64,000 bases of DNA from Candidatus Bipolaricaulota bacterium (lineage in GTDB: Bacteria; Bipolaricaulota; Bipolaricaulia; Bipolaricaulales; Bipolaricaulaceae): NCBI GenBank assembly GCA_014360985.1, contig JACIWK010000010.1, positions 1 to 64,000 of the forward strand, given 5' to 3'. A program made the position numbers and the translations under genes. Positions 27,751 through 37,052 of this stretch are shown piece by piece (within the stretch, counting starts at the first letter, position 1; each line of letters opens with the position of its first letter). The notes beneath the pieces are model-generated. The model ran no database searches. It was given only the letters and a program-made list of their open reading frames with translations, and had not been told where the DNA came from.

Positions 27751-29609
27751 GGACCGTAGACCAGCCTGATCTCCCGTCCCAACCCCAGTTCGGTCAGCTT
27801 CCCCCCCGGGACCTCGAGCGCCATCACGAACGGATCGGCTGCCCCATAAAGGTCCTGCACGTCCGCCTCCATCGTGGTCCGGCCCAGGAACGCCCCGTCG
27901 GCACCGAAGAACACGATGTCCAGCGGGAGGAACACGTTCTTCATGTGGAACTGGCTCACGGTTGGGGTCTGGAACACGAACAGGATCGCAAGTTCCCTCG
28001 CCATCTCGATGGGGAGCCCTTGGAATCCGATGAACCGCGTATAGGGCAGATCTGCGACCCGAGCCAGGAGCTCGACCCGCTCTCCGGCCGCATCCTCCAG
28101 GGTCAAGAGCCGTTCGTGCATCGTCCCCACCACACCGGGAATGCCTGGGTAGAACGAACGATCCATGATCGGGGCCGGGTCTTTGCCCCCACCCCCGAAC
28201 AGGACAGGTAGATCACCGATGCCGTCCCCGTCCGCGTCGGCCCCCGCATAGTTGGAGTACCAGTTGCCCCGCCCGTGGGGGGCCCACTCGTTTGCGCCGA
28301 GGTCCCGTGCCGTTCTACTGCAGTTCCACACAAGGTTCTCGTAGAGAGAGGTCCCCGTGGTCTCCGTGCCCAGGTACAGCCCATCCGTGCAGCGGTAGAG
28401 GACGTTGTGGCGGACGACGTTCCCCGTCGGGGTGGCCTGGGAGTAAGCCTCCTCGAAGATGATCCCGATGTTCGCGCGCGCGATGAGGTTCCGCTCGTAC
28501 ACCCCGTACGAGGCGAGGGTCGAAATCCCATACCCCACTTGGGCCATCGTCGAGTACGCCACGCGGGGGTAGAGCGCCCCACCCTCGATGAACACCGCGA
28601 CGTCGGATTCAGTGAACGCGCACATCTCCACCACGGCCCCGTACGATGTCTCGATCTCCACGCCGTGGGTGTTCTGGTAGAACAGACCCTGTTGGATCAC
28701 CGTCTCCCGCGCTCCGCCGGTGACGAGGACGCCGATCGGGTTCGCCCCGAACGTGTTGCCGATCAAGGCGACCGCATCGGATGCATTCACCACGATCCCC
28801 ACCTGGTTAGCCAGAAGCCAGGAGTTCTCCACTTGCACATGATCGGAGAGCAAGATCGAGATCCCAGCCGCGGCGCTGTTCGCGATTCCCTGGCAGTCCT
28901 TCACGACCGTTCTCGGCGAGGACAGGATGAGGATCCCATTCCCACGTGCCCGAGAGAGCACCGCACCCTCAATGACGATCCCTTGAGAGAACAGGACGTT
29001 GATTCCATCGGCCTGGTCGATCTTGGCTCCGCGGAGGGCCACATCGCGGCACCCAGCGAGGGTGATGTTTCCTCCCGAGATCCCCTCCAGCGTTTGCCCC
29101 GACAGGCCGTAGTAGTACAGGACCTCCTGCCCGTTCACCGTCGTCGTCGGCTCGACCGCGTGCCGGAAGTGCTCTTCCTCCAATCCCAACACCTGGAATC
29201 CGACCCCTCGCACCCCAAGGTAGTTGTCGCGAACGGTGATGTCCGTCGACGTTTCGATGCGCAGCCCATTGATGCTGTCCACCACCGTGCAGTCCTCAAC
29301 CGTTCCCCCCCTCGTATCGGCGAGGTAGATCGCCGCCCCGCGGGAGTCCAGCGCCCCGCTCACGACGCATCCCCGGACCACGAACGGGACCGTGGTGTTC
29401 TCGATGCGGATCCCGTAGAGGCTCCCCGACGGAACGCGGATCTCCCATCCCGCGATGAGGTACGGGTCGCCGGGTGTGCCCGCCCCCCCGATCACCCCGT
29501 TGTCGGCCGTGAAATCGGCGTCAGAGAGGATGGCGATCGGCCCCCGCTCGGCCGCGACGCCGGCCGCGAACGCCACCCCGATAACCAAGATCGCGATTGC
29601 CCTTCGCAT
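27747..29609 (-). CDS. Exported right-handed beta-helix (NosD-like) protein with C-terminal DUF192 domain
   Basis: Repeated beta-helix turns and GNWYSNYAGADADGDGIGDLP (NosD-type), then RFIGFQGLPIEMARELAILFVFQTPTVSQFHMKNVFLPLDIVFFGADGAFLG (DUF192-type). Confidence 0.8.
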   Translation of the reverse strand: MRRAIAILVIGVAFAAGVAAERGPIAILSDADFTADNGVIGGAGTPGDPYLIAGWEIRVPSGSLYGIRIENTTVPFVVRGCVVSGALDSRGAAIYLADTRGGTVEDCTVVDSINGLRIETSTDITVRDNYLGVRGVGFQVLGLEEEHFRHAVEPTTTVNGQEVLYYYGLSGQTLEGISGGNITLAGCRDVALRGAKIDQADGINVLFSQGIVIEGAVLSRARGNGILILSSPRTVVKDCQGIANSAAAGISILLSDHVQVENSWLLANQVGIVVNASDAVALIGNTFGANPIGVLVTGGARETVIQQGLFYQNTHGVEIETSYGAVVEMCAFTESDVAVFIEGGALYPRVAYSTMAQVGYGISTLASYGVYERNLIARANIGIIFEEAYSQATPTGNVVRHNVLYRCTDGLYLGTETTGTSLYENLVWNCSRTARDLGANEWAPHGRGNWYSNYAGADADGDGIGDLPVLFGGGGKDPAPIMDRSFYPGIPGVVGTMHERLLTLEDAAGERVELLARVADLPYTRFIGFQGLPIEMARELAILFVFQTPTVSQFHMKNVFLPLDIVFFGADGAFLGRTTMEADVQDLYGAADPFVMALEVPGGKLTELGLGREIRLVYGP

Positions 29610-29687
29610 CGTACCTCCTTAGACTTGGGGAAGAATAGCGATGATTCCGACCCTAAGCAACCGATGTGGACCTTCGAAGGAGGGGAG

Positions 29688-30449
29688 ATGGAACTCTCTC
29701 GGATGAGTTGGGTGGAAGCGCGGGAGGCACTGGGCAGGGGAGGGGTCGCCCTCCTGCCGGTGGGGTCGACCGAACAGCATGGTCCCCACCTCCCGCTGGG
29801 GACGGACCACCTTACCGCCGCCGAGGTGGCGCGGCGCGCGAGCACCCACGGAGGATGGGTCGTCCTCCCCACGGTGCCCGTGGGGGTATCCGAGCATCAC
29901 CGCCAGTTCTGGGGAACGCTGTGGGTCGAACCCGCGATCCTCCGGGACTACATCGTGGGGATCGCCCGGTCGCTGGCAAGCCATGGGGTACGGCGGCTCG
30001 TGTTCGTGAACGGACATGGAGGGAACGCCCCCGCCCTCGACGAGGCGGCGCGGAGCCTGCGGCGGGAAGGGATCTTCGCCTACGTCTTCTCGTGGTGGAG
30101 GGCGATCCCGGAAGTCATCGCCGAGACGATCGAGACGGGGGGGTCCCACGCGGGGGAGATGGAGACGTCGGCCGTCCTCGCGTTCGCCCCCGAGCTCGTG
30201 GACGAGGCCCGCTACGGGGAGGCGGCGGCCGGCGCGGCCCCCGAGTGGGGGAAGCGCCTCCACGGGATCGAAGTCGGGTTCGACACCCGTGATTTCTCCG
30301 AGAACGGCGCGACGGGGGATCCCTCCCCTGCCACCGCCGCCAAGGGCAACCGGCTCCTCGATGCCGCAGCGGAGCGCCTCGATGCGTTCTGCCGCTGGCT
30401 CGCCGCGGAGCCCGAGGAGGGGCTCCGCCCTCCCGAGCACCTCCCCTAG
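29688..30449 (+). CDS. Creatininase-family amidohydrolase
   Basis: LLPVGSTEQHGPHLPLGTDHLTA, VNGHGGNAPALDEAAR, GSHAGEMETSAVLAFAPELVD. Confidence 0.93.
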   Translation: MELSRMSWVEAREALGRGGVALLPVGSTEQHGPHLPLGTDHLTAAEVARRASTHGGWVVLPTVPVGVSEHHRQFWGTLWVEPAILRDYIVGIARSLASHGVRRLVFVNGHGGNAPALDEAARSLRREGIFAYVFSWWRAIPEVIAETIETGGSHAGEMETSAVLAFAPELVDEARYGEAAAGAAPEWGKRLHGIEVGFDTRDFSENGATGDPSPATAAKGNRLLDAAAERLDAFCRWLAAEPEEGLRPPEHLP

Positions 30450-30456
30450 CTCCCCT

Positions 30457-32286
30457 TCAGAACGAGAGTTTCAGCCCCACGTTGAGCCAATCCACGGGGG
30501 CCACCTTGGCGTAATTCCACTGCCCATCCGCTTTGAACTCGATCCGTCCCCCGAGGGAAACCGTGAGCTTCACCCGCACGCGCTGGAGCCCGAACAGGGA
30601 CCCCTTCGCTCCGAACCAGAACTCCACGCTCGACGCAACGGCCTCTCCGCCGCACCCTGCCCCCGTGTACGCGAGGCCGAGGTACTCGAACTCGTGAGCG
30701 TAGAACGTGACATCGGTCACGTCCTCGACAGCATCGGGGTCGAGCGCGGTGACGAGCCGTAGTTTCAGCCCCTTGACCGAGCAGGAGACCCCCCACCCGT
30801 AGATGGAGATCCCGGCAAAGCTCGACCCCCTCCAAACCAGATCTCCGTACACGGTGATGCACCCAGAGGTCCTTGGCCAGCGGGGCGTGAATGTCACGAC
30901 CTTGGCGTCGCGCGCAACCGCGATCCCGACCTCGGCGGTGAGGGGGCAACAACCCAAGGAAAGCCCGCCAACTGTGAACTCGAGCGCGTCCAGCGCACGG
31001 CACTGGGAGAAGGCGAGCGCGAGATCGAGCCGAAGTCCGCAGCAGAGAGGATAGCCCTTGAGTGCGGCTGTGGCTTGGAGAAAGCCGAGGCCGGTTCCGC
31101 AATCGGAGAGGTCCACGGTGAACGTCCACGGACTCCCCGCGAGCCGGACGCGTCCGATGAAGAGGCTTCCCGTATGCAATGCTGCCTCACAGCAGGGCTC
31201 GATCCGGAGATCGTCGGGATCGGTGAGCACGATCCGTGCCACCCCATCCGGTGCTGGCGGCCCCGTCCCCACAAGGCCGCGCACGCACACGGTCTTGTTG
31301 CTCGTGTTCCCGGGAAAGGCGTCGCCAAACCGGGCTTGGAAGAGAGGGACGTGTTCCTCGGGGATGTACACCTCCAGTCGGTTGGGAACCGTCGCCCCTC
31401 CCCCGAGGCGGAGGCGGCGGTAGCCGGCGGGCGAGGTCACACTGACCACCGGTCCCTGGACGGACACGGTCTCCCCGACATGTTCAGCGGCTCGGTACCA
31501 GGGGATGACGGGGCCGGGACAGGTCATGTCCGGCCGCAGCCCGCAACAGGAACCCACCACAAGATCGGAGGAGCTGGAAACAGCGACCTGGGGGACGGAA
31601 TGGGCGGGAGGGGCCGTGTAGCGAACGTCCTTGATCGTCCCCCGCACGCAGATGATCTTCCCAACGAGGCTCTGCCAGAACTGGGGGCCGAAGGCATCCT
31701 CGAACTTGAGGACGTTTGAGGCGGAGATGTAGACCTCAAAACGTTCTGGATTCGGGGGAGGGTGCCCGAGGTACAGCTTGAGGGGACCTGACCAGTCGTA
31801 TCCGACGACCGGTCCCTCGATATAGAGCGTGCGGCCGATGTTCCGCCATGCCTCGCTCCACAAGATCGCGTTCACGCACGGCCAGGGCCCGAACTTGTCC
31901 TTGTCGGAGGAGGTGTACTCCGCCGCTGCGCTCCAGTGGTGGGCACTGATGCGGAGGATTCCAGCGCTGATCGCCGTCTCCAGGTGGGCCCATGCCCGTC
32001 GGTAGCGGACCTCCTGGGAGTGGAAGTAAGCCTTCCCCCACAGATCGCACGTGCCGTGCCTCCCCGCGAGGTAGAAGCTCTGGTAACGCAGGCCATCGTA
32101 ATAGAACGTGGACTCGCTCTCCACCGTGAGGCCGGCGACGGTGGCGGCGAGGGTGAGGTCGGTCCCCTGAAGCTCCAACACGGGGAGGAGCTGAAGGGTC
32201 GACCCCAGGGCTCCCGAGATCGCGAGCCGGGCCCACCCGCTCGGAACGAAGGCCAGGACGAGGACTGCTGCGACCGTCCGCCGCAC
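30457..32286 (-). CDS. Exported cysteine-rich beta-protein with duplicated OB-like domains and C-terminal barrel-like region
   Basis: Signal peptide; CC motifs (SCCGL, EPCCEA, LCCGL, LGCCPL); C-terminal ..WLNVGLKLSF; C-terminal half similar to ORF 32410-33636. Confidence 0.6.
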   Translation of the reverse strand: MRRTVAAVLVLAFVPSGWARLAISGALGSTLQLLPVLELQGTDLTLAATVAGLTVESESTFYYDGLRYQSFYLAGRHGTCDLWGKAYFHSQEVRYRRAWAHLETAISAGILRISAHHWSAAAEYTSSDKDKFGPWPCVNAILWSEAWRNIGRTLYIEGPVVGYDWSGPLKLYLGHPPPNPERFEVYISASNVLKFEDAFGPQFWQSLVGKIICVRGTIKDVRYTAPPAHSVPQVAVSSSSDLVVGSCCGLRPDMTCPGPVIPWYRAAEHVGETVSVQGPVVSVTSPAGYRRLRLGGGATVPNRLEVYIPEEHVPLFQARFGDAFPGNTSNKTVCVRGLVGTGPPAPDGVARIVLTDPDDLRIEPCCEAALHTGSLFIGRVRLAGSPWTFTVDLSDCGTGLGFLQATAALKGYPLCCGLRLDLALAFSQCRALDALEFTVGGLSLGCCPLTAEVGIAVARDAKVVTFTPRWPRTSGCITVYGDLVWRGSSFAGISIYGWGVSCSVKGLKLRLVTALDPDAVEDVTDVTFYAHEFEYLGLAYTGAGCGGEAVASSVEFWFGAKGSLFGLQRVRVKLTVSLGGRIEFKADGQWNYAKVAPVDWLNVGLKLSF

Positions 32287-32358
32287 GACGCCCCCCTGTT
32301 CTGAGGGAGTGGTCTTCTACCTAAGTTAACATAATTGTACACCTCCCCTCTCCCGCGG

Positions 32359-32392
32359 AAAAGAGCGGGCCCCGGAGACCCGGGGCCCGCTC
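32359..32392 (-). terminator. Rho-independent terminator
   Basis: Minus strand GAGCGGGCCCCGG-GTCT-CCGGGGCCCGCTC followed by TTTT: 13-bp perfect stem, tetraloop. Confidence 0.85.
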
Positions 32393-32409
32393 GAACAGGA
32401 ACCTTACGC

Positions 32410-33636
32410 TCAGAAGGTGAGGACCCAACCGACGGAAAGCGTGGTGGGCCCTCCTGTGGCGGTGACGCCGAAGGAGAGGGTCAGCTTGAAGTTGGCAAGG
32501 AGGGGCACCCCAAGGTTCGCGCTGATCCGCGTGAACCCGAACAAGGTCCCTGAGGGCTGGAAGTACACTGCCAGAGCGAGCGTGTACAGACCGCCGCAGC
32601 ACCCAGGCCCACAGAAGCCAAGCTTCACGTACTCGAATTCCTTGTCCTGGAAGAGATCTTCGTCGTCGAGGATCTCCTCGATCTTGGCCACATCGAGGGC
32701 CGTCAACAACTCAACGTAGGCGCATGAGCTGAAGTCGCAGCGCAGTTTGTATCCGTAGATCGCAAGCCCGGTGATGGTCATCATCACGTCGTCCCACAGC
32801 ACGTTGCCGTAGACCTCGAAGCAAGCTTGACCCAGGCCGTTCCACTTGGGCTTCACGGAGAGCGTCTTCTGGGCCACGGTGTACATGATCGATGCTTCGA
32901 TGGAAATCCCGCAACAGAGGGGAAGATCGATCGTGAACAACAGGTAGCCAAATCCAGCTTTGGTGAAGTAGACCTCGATGTCATGGGTTATCCCGCAGCA
33001 CAGCGATGCCCCTGACAGGGTCAAGGTCACGTCCGTGAACGCGAGCCCCATGCAGCAGTCAGAGAAGCGCGCCGTCAGGGTCGCCGGCGGGGCGGTTATG
33101 ATGAGGGCGAGAAGGGTGTAACTCTGCGTCTGCGGGGGGCAGCAGGGCCAGCTGTAATCCTCGACGTCATCGGGATCCGTGGGATCCAGGGTGTAGGGGT
33201 AGGCCCAATGGTTGAGTTTGAAGGCCACCCCTACACCAAACAGGTTCAACTCGGTCTTGAACCAAGCCGACTTGTAGGCGGGAGCGGTGAGGGTCACGGA
33301 CTCCGTCTGCGGCGTGCAAATCGAGGGGTAGCCCACCGTCACCGCGCTTATGTCTTGAGGGTTGAAGTCGATGCCTCCCGTAAGCGACAGAGGACCAAAT
33401 TCGCCGTTCACTCCGAACGCTTGGCCCGTGAGGCCGAGGGTTCCGAACGTTGATGTGCTCGTGATCTCCCATCCCGCAGCCACTTGGTAGGCCAGGGTGA
33501 GAACGCAGGTCTCCAGAGCTACCCCGGGCGGGGAAGGAAGGATGAGGAGACTGGCCTCCCAGCTCCCGCTCAGTTGGGCCACGGAGGGCACGGCTACCGC
33601 AGCGGCACACACCAGCGCGATCCCCAGTCGTCTCAT
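32410..33636 (-). CDS. Exported cysteine-rich beta-rich (putative beta-barrel) protein
   Basis: MRRLGIALVCAAAVAVPSVAQ signal; amphipathic beta pattern; CC motifs WPCCPP, DCCMG, LCCGI (x2), GPGCCGG; C-terminal ..SVGWVLTF. Confidence 0.6.
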   Translation of the reverse strand: MRRLGIALVCAAAVAVPSVAQLSGSWEASLLILPSPPGVALETCVLTLAYQVAAGWEITSTSTFGTLGLTGQAFGVNGEFGPLSLTGGIDFNPQDISAVTVGYPSICTPQTESVTLTAPAYKSAWFKTELNLFGVGVAFKLNHWAYPYTLDPTDPDDVEDYSWPCCPPQTQSYTLLALIITAPPATLTARFSDCCMGLAFTDVTLTLSGASLCCGITHDIEVYFTKAGFGYLLFTIDLPLCCGISIEASIMYTVAQKTLSVKPKWNGLGQACFEVYGNVLWDDVMMTITGLAIYGYKLRCDFSSCAYVELLTALDVAKIEEILDDEDLFQDKEFEYVKLGFCGPGCCGGLYTLALAVYFQPSGTLFGFTRISANLGVPLLANFKLTLSFGVTATGGPTTLSVGWVLTF

Positions 33637-33729
33637 CGGCAGGACCTCCTTCATCTCTTGCCGCTTCTCTGTATCCCGCCGCACCGCGGACGCGGAGGGA
33701 AGGGGTCCGCGGGGAATCGGAACCTGGTG

Positions 33730-33745
33730 TGTGACGCGGATCACA
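33730..33745. promoter_or_regulatory. Crp-consensus-like palindrome TGTGA-CGCGGA-TCACA
   Basis: Direct reading; about 95 nt upstream of the minus-strand gene 32410-33636. Confidence 0.5.
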
Positions 33746-34604
33746 GCCCGGGCGAGTTCCGCTTGCCTTCGGCCTTCCTCCGGTCGTCGGGGATCCCAAA
33801 CCGGTGCACGTAGTCCTCCACCGCGCCCGCGAGGTCGACTTCCGGGCCGTAGGCCTCCCGCAGGTAGTGGAGGTGCTCGGACACCCACACGTAGAGGTCG
33901 GCCTCCGTCCGTCCGGGGAAGTGAGCGAGGGCCTCTGTGCGGCGAAACACCTCCACCAGTGGTCGGTACACCCGGTCGTACCACGACGCGACCGCCTCCT
34001 CGTAGAGGACCTCCCGCCCTTGCTCGATCCCCAGGAAGTAGCGGTGCACACTGATGTGTTCGAGAAGGATCTTGTACTTGCCGAGTTCACTGAACAGGAT
34101 CTCCTGCTCCGGCCGGAGGCAGTCGAGCTTCGTCTGGGCGAGGAACGCGGCGTACTCGGCCTTGATGAGGATGTCCCGGGGGGTGTCGGTGGCGGACACG
34201 GGCACCGTGGGCACGAACTCCACGACCTCGGCCTCGATCGAGCGCGCCCCGGCACGCCGGGCAGCGGCCACGCGATGGTGCCCGTCCTCGACAAAGTACG
34301 CGTCCCCGATCTTGTACAGCCTGACTGGAGGGAGGAGCTCCCCTCGCTCCCACGCCTCCTCGATTTGGCGCAGGCGGGGGGACCGCCCCTGCCGGGGGAG
34401 GAACGCGCGATCGAAGTCCTGGTAGCGGTTCACGCTCCCCACGATCTTGCCGATCTCCACCTCCTGAAGGCCCGGGTAGCGCCAGGCCTTGATCCCCACT
34501 TGCCGCTTGACCCAATCGAACGGGAGAAGGAGGGCCGGCTCGCGGCGGGCGTGGGAGAGGATCCCTTGCACGAGGCGCCACCACGGGGCCTTGGGGTCAG
34601 GCAT
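33741..34604 (-). CDS. ParB-like-domain protein (DUF4032-like)
   Basis: LPPVRLYKIGDAYFVEDGHHRVAAARRAGARSIEAEV. Confidence 0.7.
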   Translation of the reverse strand: MPDPKAPWWRLVQGILSHARREPALLLPFDWVKRQVGIKAWRYPGLQEVEIGKIVGSVNRYQDFDRAFLPRQGRSPRLRQIEEAWERGELLPPVRLYKIGDAYFVEDGHHRVAAARRAGARSIEAEVVEFVPTVPVSATDTPRDILIKAEYAAFLAQTKLDCLRPEQEILFSELGKYKILLEHISVHRYFLGIEQGREVLYEEAVASWYDRVYRPLVEVFRRTEALAHFPGRTEADLYVWVSEHLHYLREAYGPEVDLAGAVEDYVHRFGIPDDRRKAEGKRNSPGL

Positions 34605-35223
34605 GGGGCACCTCGAGCACGGCGTGGCCCCGCACGTGGATGACCTCGGTCGCCTCAAACCGCGTCCGGGGCGACAGGCCGGGCCGGGGAGGGGAATGGC
34701 CGTGGATGAGGAACCGGGGCTTGTAACGCACGAGAAACGGCAGGAACGCCGCGAACCCCTGGTGGGCGGGATCGGTGTGGTCGTGGATCCCCCGCGGGGG
34801 TGCATGGGTGAGGAGGATGTCGAGCCCCCGCCCATGGCGCCGGGCTCGCCAAAGCTTTCGGGTCAGCTTCCGTACCCGGCGACGCATCTGGGCCTCCGTG
34901 TACTGGTGCCCCCCGCCTGGGGCGTAGCGGGGGCTCCCCCCGAGCCCGGCGATGAGGAGCCCTCCCACCTCGATGACGCGGTCCTCCACGCTTATCCCCC
35001 CCTGCGGGGCGGCGATGGTCTCCCTCTCTCCCTCCAGGGGCCGATCGTGGTTTCCGTGGACGTAGAGGAGGGGGACATCGAACGCGTCCACGAGGTACCC
35101 CAGGTAGTCGTAGGGGAGATCCCCGCACGAGACGATCAGGTTCACCTTCCCAAACCCCTCCCCCGGGGGGCCCCGCTCGAGGGCCGGGCTCACCTCGTCG
35201 CCAACCGCCAGAACCCGAGGCAC
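34597..35223 (-). CDS. Calcineurin-like metallophosphoesterase
   Basis: VSCGDLPYDYLGYL, YVHGNHD, LLTHAPP, FLIHGHSPP. Confidence 0.9.
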   Translation of the reverse strand: MPRVLAVGDEVSPALERGPPGEGFGKVNLIVSCGDLPYDYLGYLVDAFDVPLLYVHGNHDRPLEGERETIAAPQGGISVEDRVIEVGGLLIAGLGGSPRYAPGGGHQYTEAQMRRRVRKLTRKLWRARRHGRGLDILLTHAPPRGIHDHTDPAHQGFAAFLPFLVRYKPRFLIHGHSPPRPGLSPRTRFEATEVIHVRGHAVLEVPHA

Positions 35224-35225
35224 CC

Positions 35226-37052
35226 CTAGATCAGGTCCTCTAGCCCGAGGTCGCGCAGCCGCTCGGGGAGGACCCCTCCCTGTCCCCAGCCACGCGCCCG
35301 CCGGTAGGCTTCGGCCTCCGCCTGGAAAGCGTCGGGCGGGATCGGCCGGTCCGCCGATGCCCCACGCGGCAGCGGCTGGTGGAACCGCGACGGGAGTCGG
35401 TCCGCGTCCTGCCCGATCCCGGCGCGGGACGCGTACAGCCGCAGCAGGGCGAAGTTCCGCTCCCCAATGGCCAGCATCTCCTTCGGCCCCAGCTCAACCC
35501 CCGTCGCGTGGCCGACGAGCTCCCGGATGAGGGGGAAGTTGTACTTCGCTCCGACCTCCCGCGTCACAAACGAGCACAGGACGAGGGAGTTCACGAACGA
35601 GCGCAGGTTCTCGTAGGTCACCACCGCCTTCGCCTTTCCCCAGAGGGCGAAGCGGTCCATCCGCTGTGTGATCCTCAGCTCTGGGGTTGGGGAATCTAAA
35701 TCGAGCATCGTGTCGTGCATCCCTTCCATGTGGTTTGCCCCGCGCGGGCTCAAGGCGTAGGAGAGACCGAGGGCCACCTTGCCCCGCGGCTCGTGCATCG
35801 GTACCTCGACCCCTTTCACCGTCATCGCGAACTTGGCCCCCACCTTCTCCGCCCACCGAGCGAGGCCCGCGGCGACCTCGTCCCCGAGCCCCTCCCGGCG
35901 GGCGATCCGCTCTACCCAGCTCACGATCTCCCCGCCGTCCCCCCACGGAATGCGCTCCGCGACGAGCCCCTTCTCGGAGGCCTCCATGAGGGCAGCGATG
36001 GCGACCCCGACCGAGATCGTATCCATGCCGTACGCGTTGCAGAGCTGGTTTGCGAGCGCCACCGCCCGGAGATCGGGGCACAGGCAGAGGGACCCGAGGG
36101 CAGCCAGGGTTTCGTACTCCGGGCCGCCGTACACCGGGTCGACCGGCCGGCCGGCGAACGAGGTCTCCACGACGCGCTTGCAGCGCACCGGGCATCCGGC
36201 GCAGGTGTCCCGTCCGACGAGGATCGTCTGGGCCATCCTCTCCCCGCCGATCTCGGAAGCGCGATCGAACACGCCCTCCTGGAAGTTCTTCGTGGGGAGG
36301 ATCCCCATCTCGGAGAGCCACGTCAGCCCACGGGCCGTGCCGTACTCGCCGAACCGCCTCGTCCCCTCGTCCATGAGCTCGCGGGCGAACGCAGCTCGGC
36401 CCCGGGCGAACCCGTCCGGGTCGGCGAGCGGCTTCTCCTGATCGCCCTTGACGGCGACTGCTTTCAAGCGCTTCGCGCCCATCACCGCCCCCAGCCCCGG
36501 CCGTCCCGCGGCCCGATTGACGTCGTGGATGATGCACGCTTGGGACACGAGCTTCTCCCCGGCCGGGCCGATCGCCGCCACGCGCACCCCAGGGTGGCGC
36601 TCCTTCAGGATCGCGTCCACCTCCCCGGTCATCTTCCCCCACAGATCGCCCGCCTCCCGGAGCTCGGCGTGGCCCCCGACCAGAAGGAGGTACACCGGTT
36701 CGTTGGCCTGTCCGCGGACGATGATCCCATCGTACCCAGACCGCCCGAGCTCGTGGCCGAGGTACCCCCCCACATAGGAATCCGCGATGGAACGCGTCTT
36801 GGGGGACACGGCCATCACCACGTGCCGGCCCGCCCCCGCGAGCCCCGTCCCCTGCAGAGGGCCCGTGGCCCAGACGAGGGCATTGTCCGGCGAGAAGGCG
36901 TCGGTACCTGGGGGAACGAGATCGAGGAGCAACCGCGCCGCGATCCCCCTCCCCCCGAGGTGGAGCTCGTACCATCGGGACGGGATCTCCCGCTCTGCGA
37001 CCCGCTCCGCCCCCAGATCGACCTCCAGATAGCGTCCGTACACTCCGTTCAC
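35226..37052 (-). CDS. aor: Aldehyde:ferredoxin oxidoreductase family tungsto/molybdoenzyme
   Basis: LGGRGIAARLLLDLVPPGTDAFSPDNALVWATGPLQGT, ATGPLQGTGLAGAGRHVV, CAGCPVRCKRVVE cluster motif, MEGMHDTMLDLDSPTPEL. Confidence 0.92.
   Translation of the reverse strand: MNGVYGRYLEVDLGAERVAEREIPSRWYELHLGGRGIAARLLLDLVPPGTDAFSPDNALVWATGPLQGTGLAGAGRHVVMAVSPKTRSIADSYVGGYLGHELGRSGYDGIIVRGQANEPVYLLLVGGHAELREAGDLWGKMTGEVDAILKERHPGVRVAAIGPAGEKLVSQACIIHDVNRAAGRPGLGAVMGAKRLKAVAVKGDQEKPLADPDGFARGRAAFARELMDEGTRRFGEYGTARGLTWLSEMGILPTKNFQEGVFDRASEIGGERMAQTILVGRDTCAGCPVRCKRVVETSFAGRPVDPVYGGPEYETLAALGSLCLCPDLRAVALANQLCNAYGMDTISVGVAIAALMEASEKGLVAERIPWGDGGEIVSWVERIARREGLGDEVAAGLARWAEKVGAKFAMTVKGVEVPMHEPRGKVALGLSYALSPRGANHMEGMHDTMLDLDSPTPELRITQRMDRFALWGKAKAVVTYENLRSFVNSLVLCSFVTREVGAKYNFPLIRELVGHATGVELGPKEMLAIGERNFALLRLYASRAGIGQDADRLPSRFHQPLPRGASADRPIPPDAFQAEAEAYRRARGWGQGGVLPERLRDLGLEDLI

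Noticed and set aside
28275-29687. Long N-terminal extension of the creatininase ORF
   Set aside because: Overlaps the NosD-DUF192 gene on the opposite strand; the creatininase start at 29688 has a good ribosome-binding site (aaggagggg).
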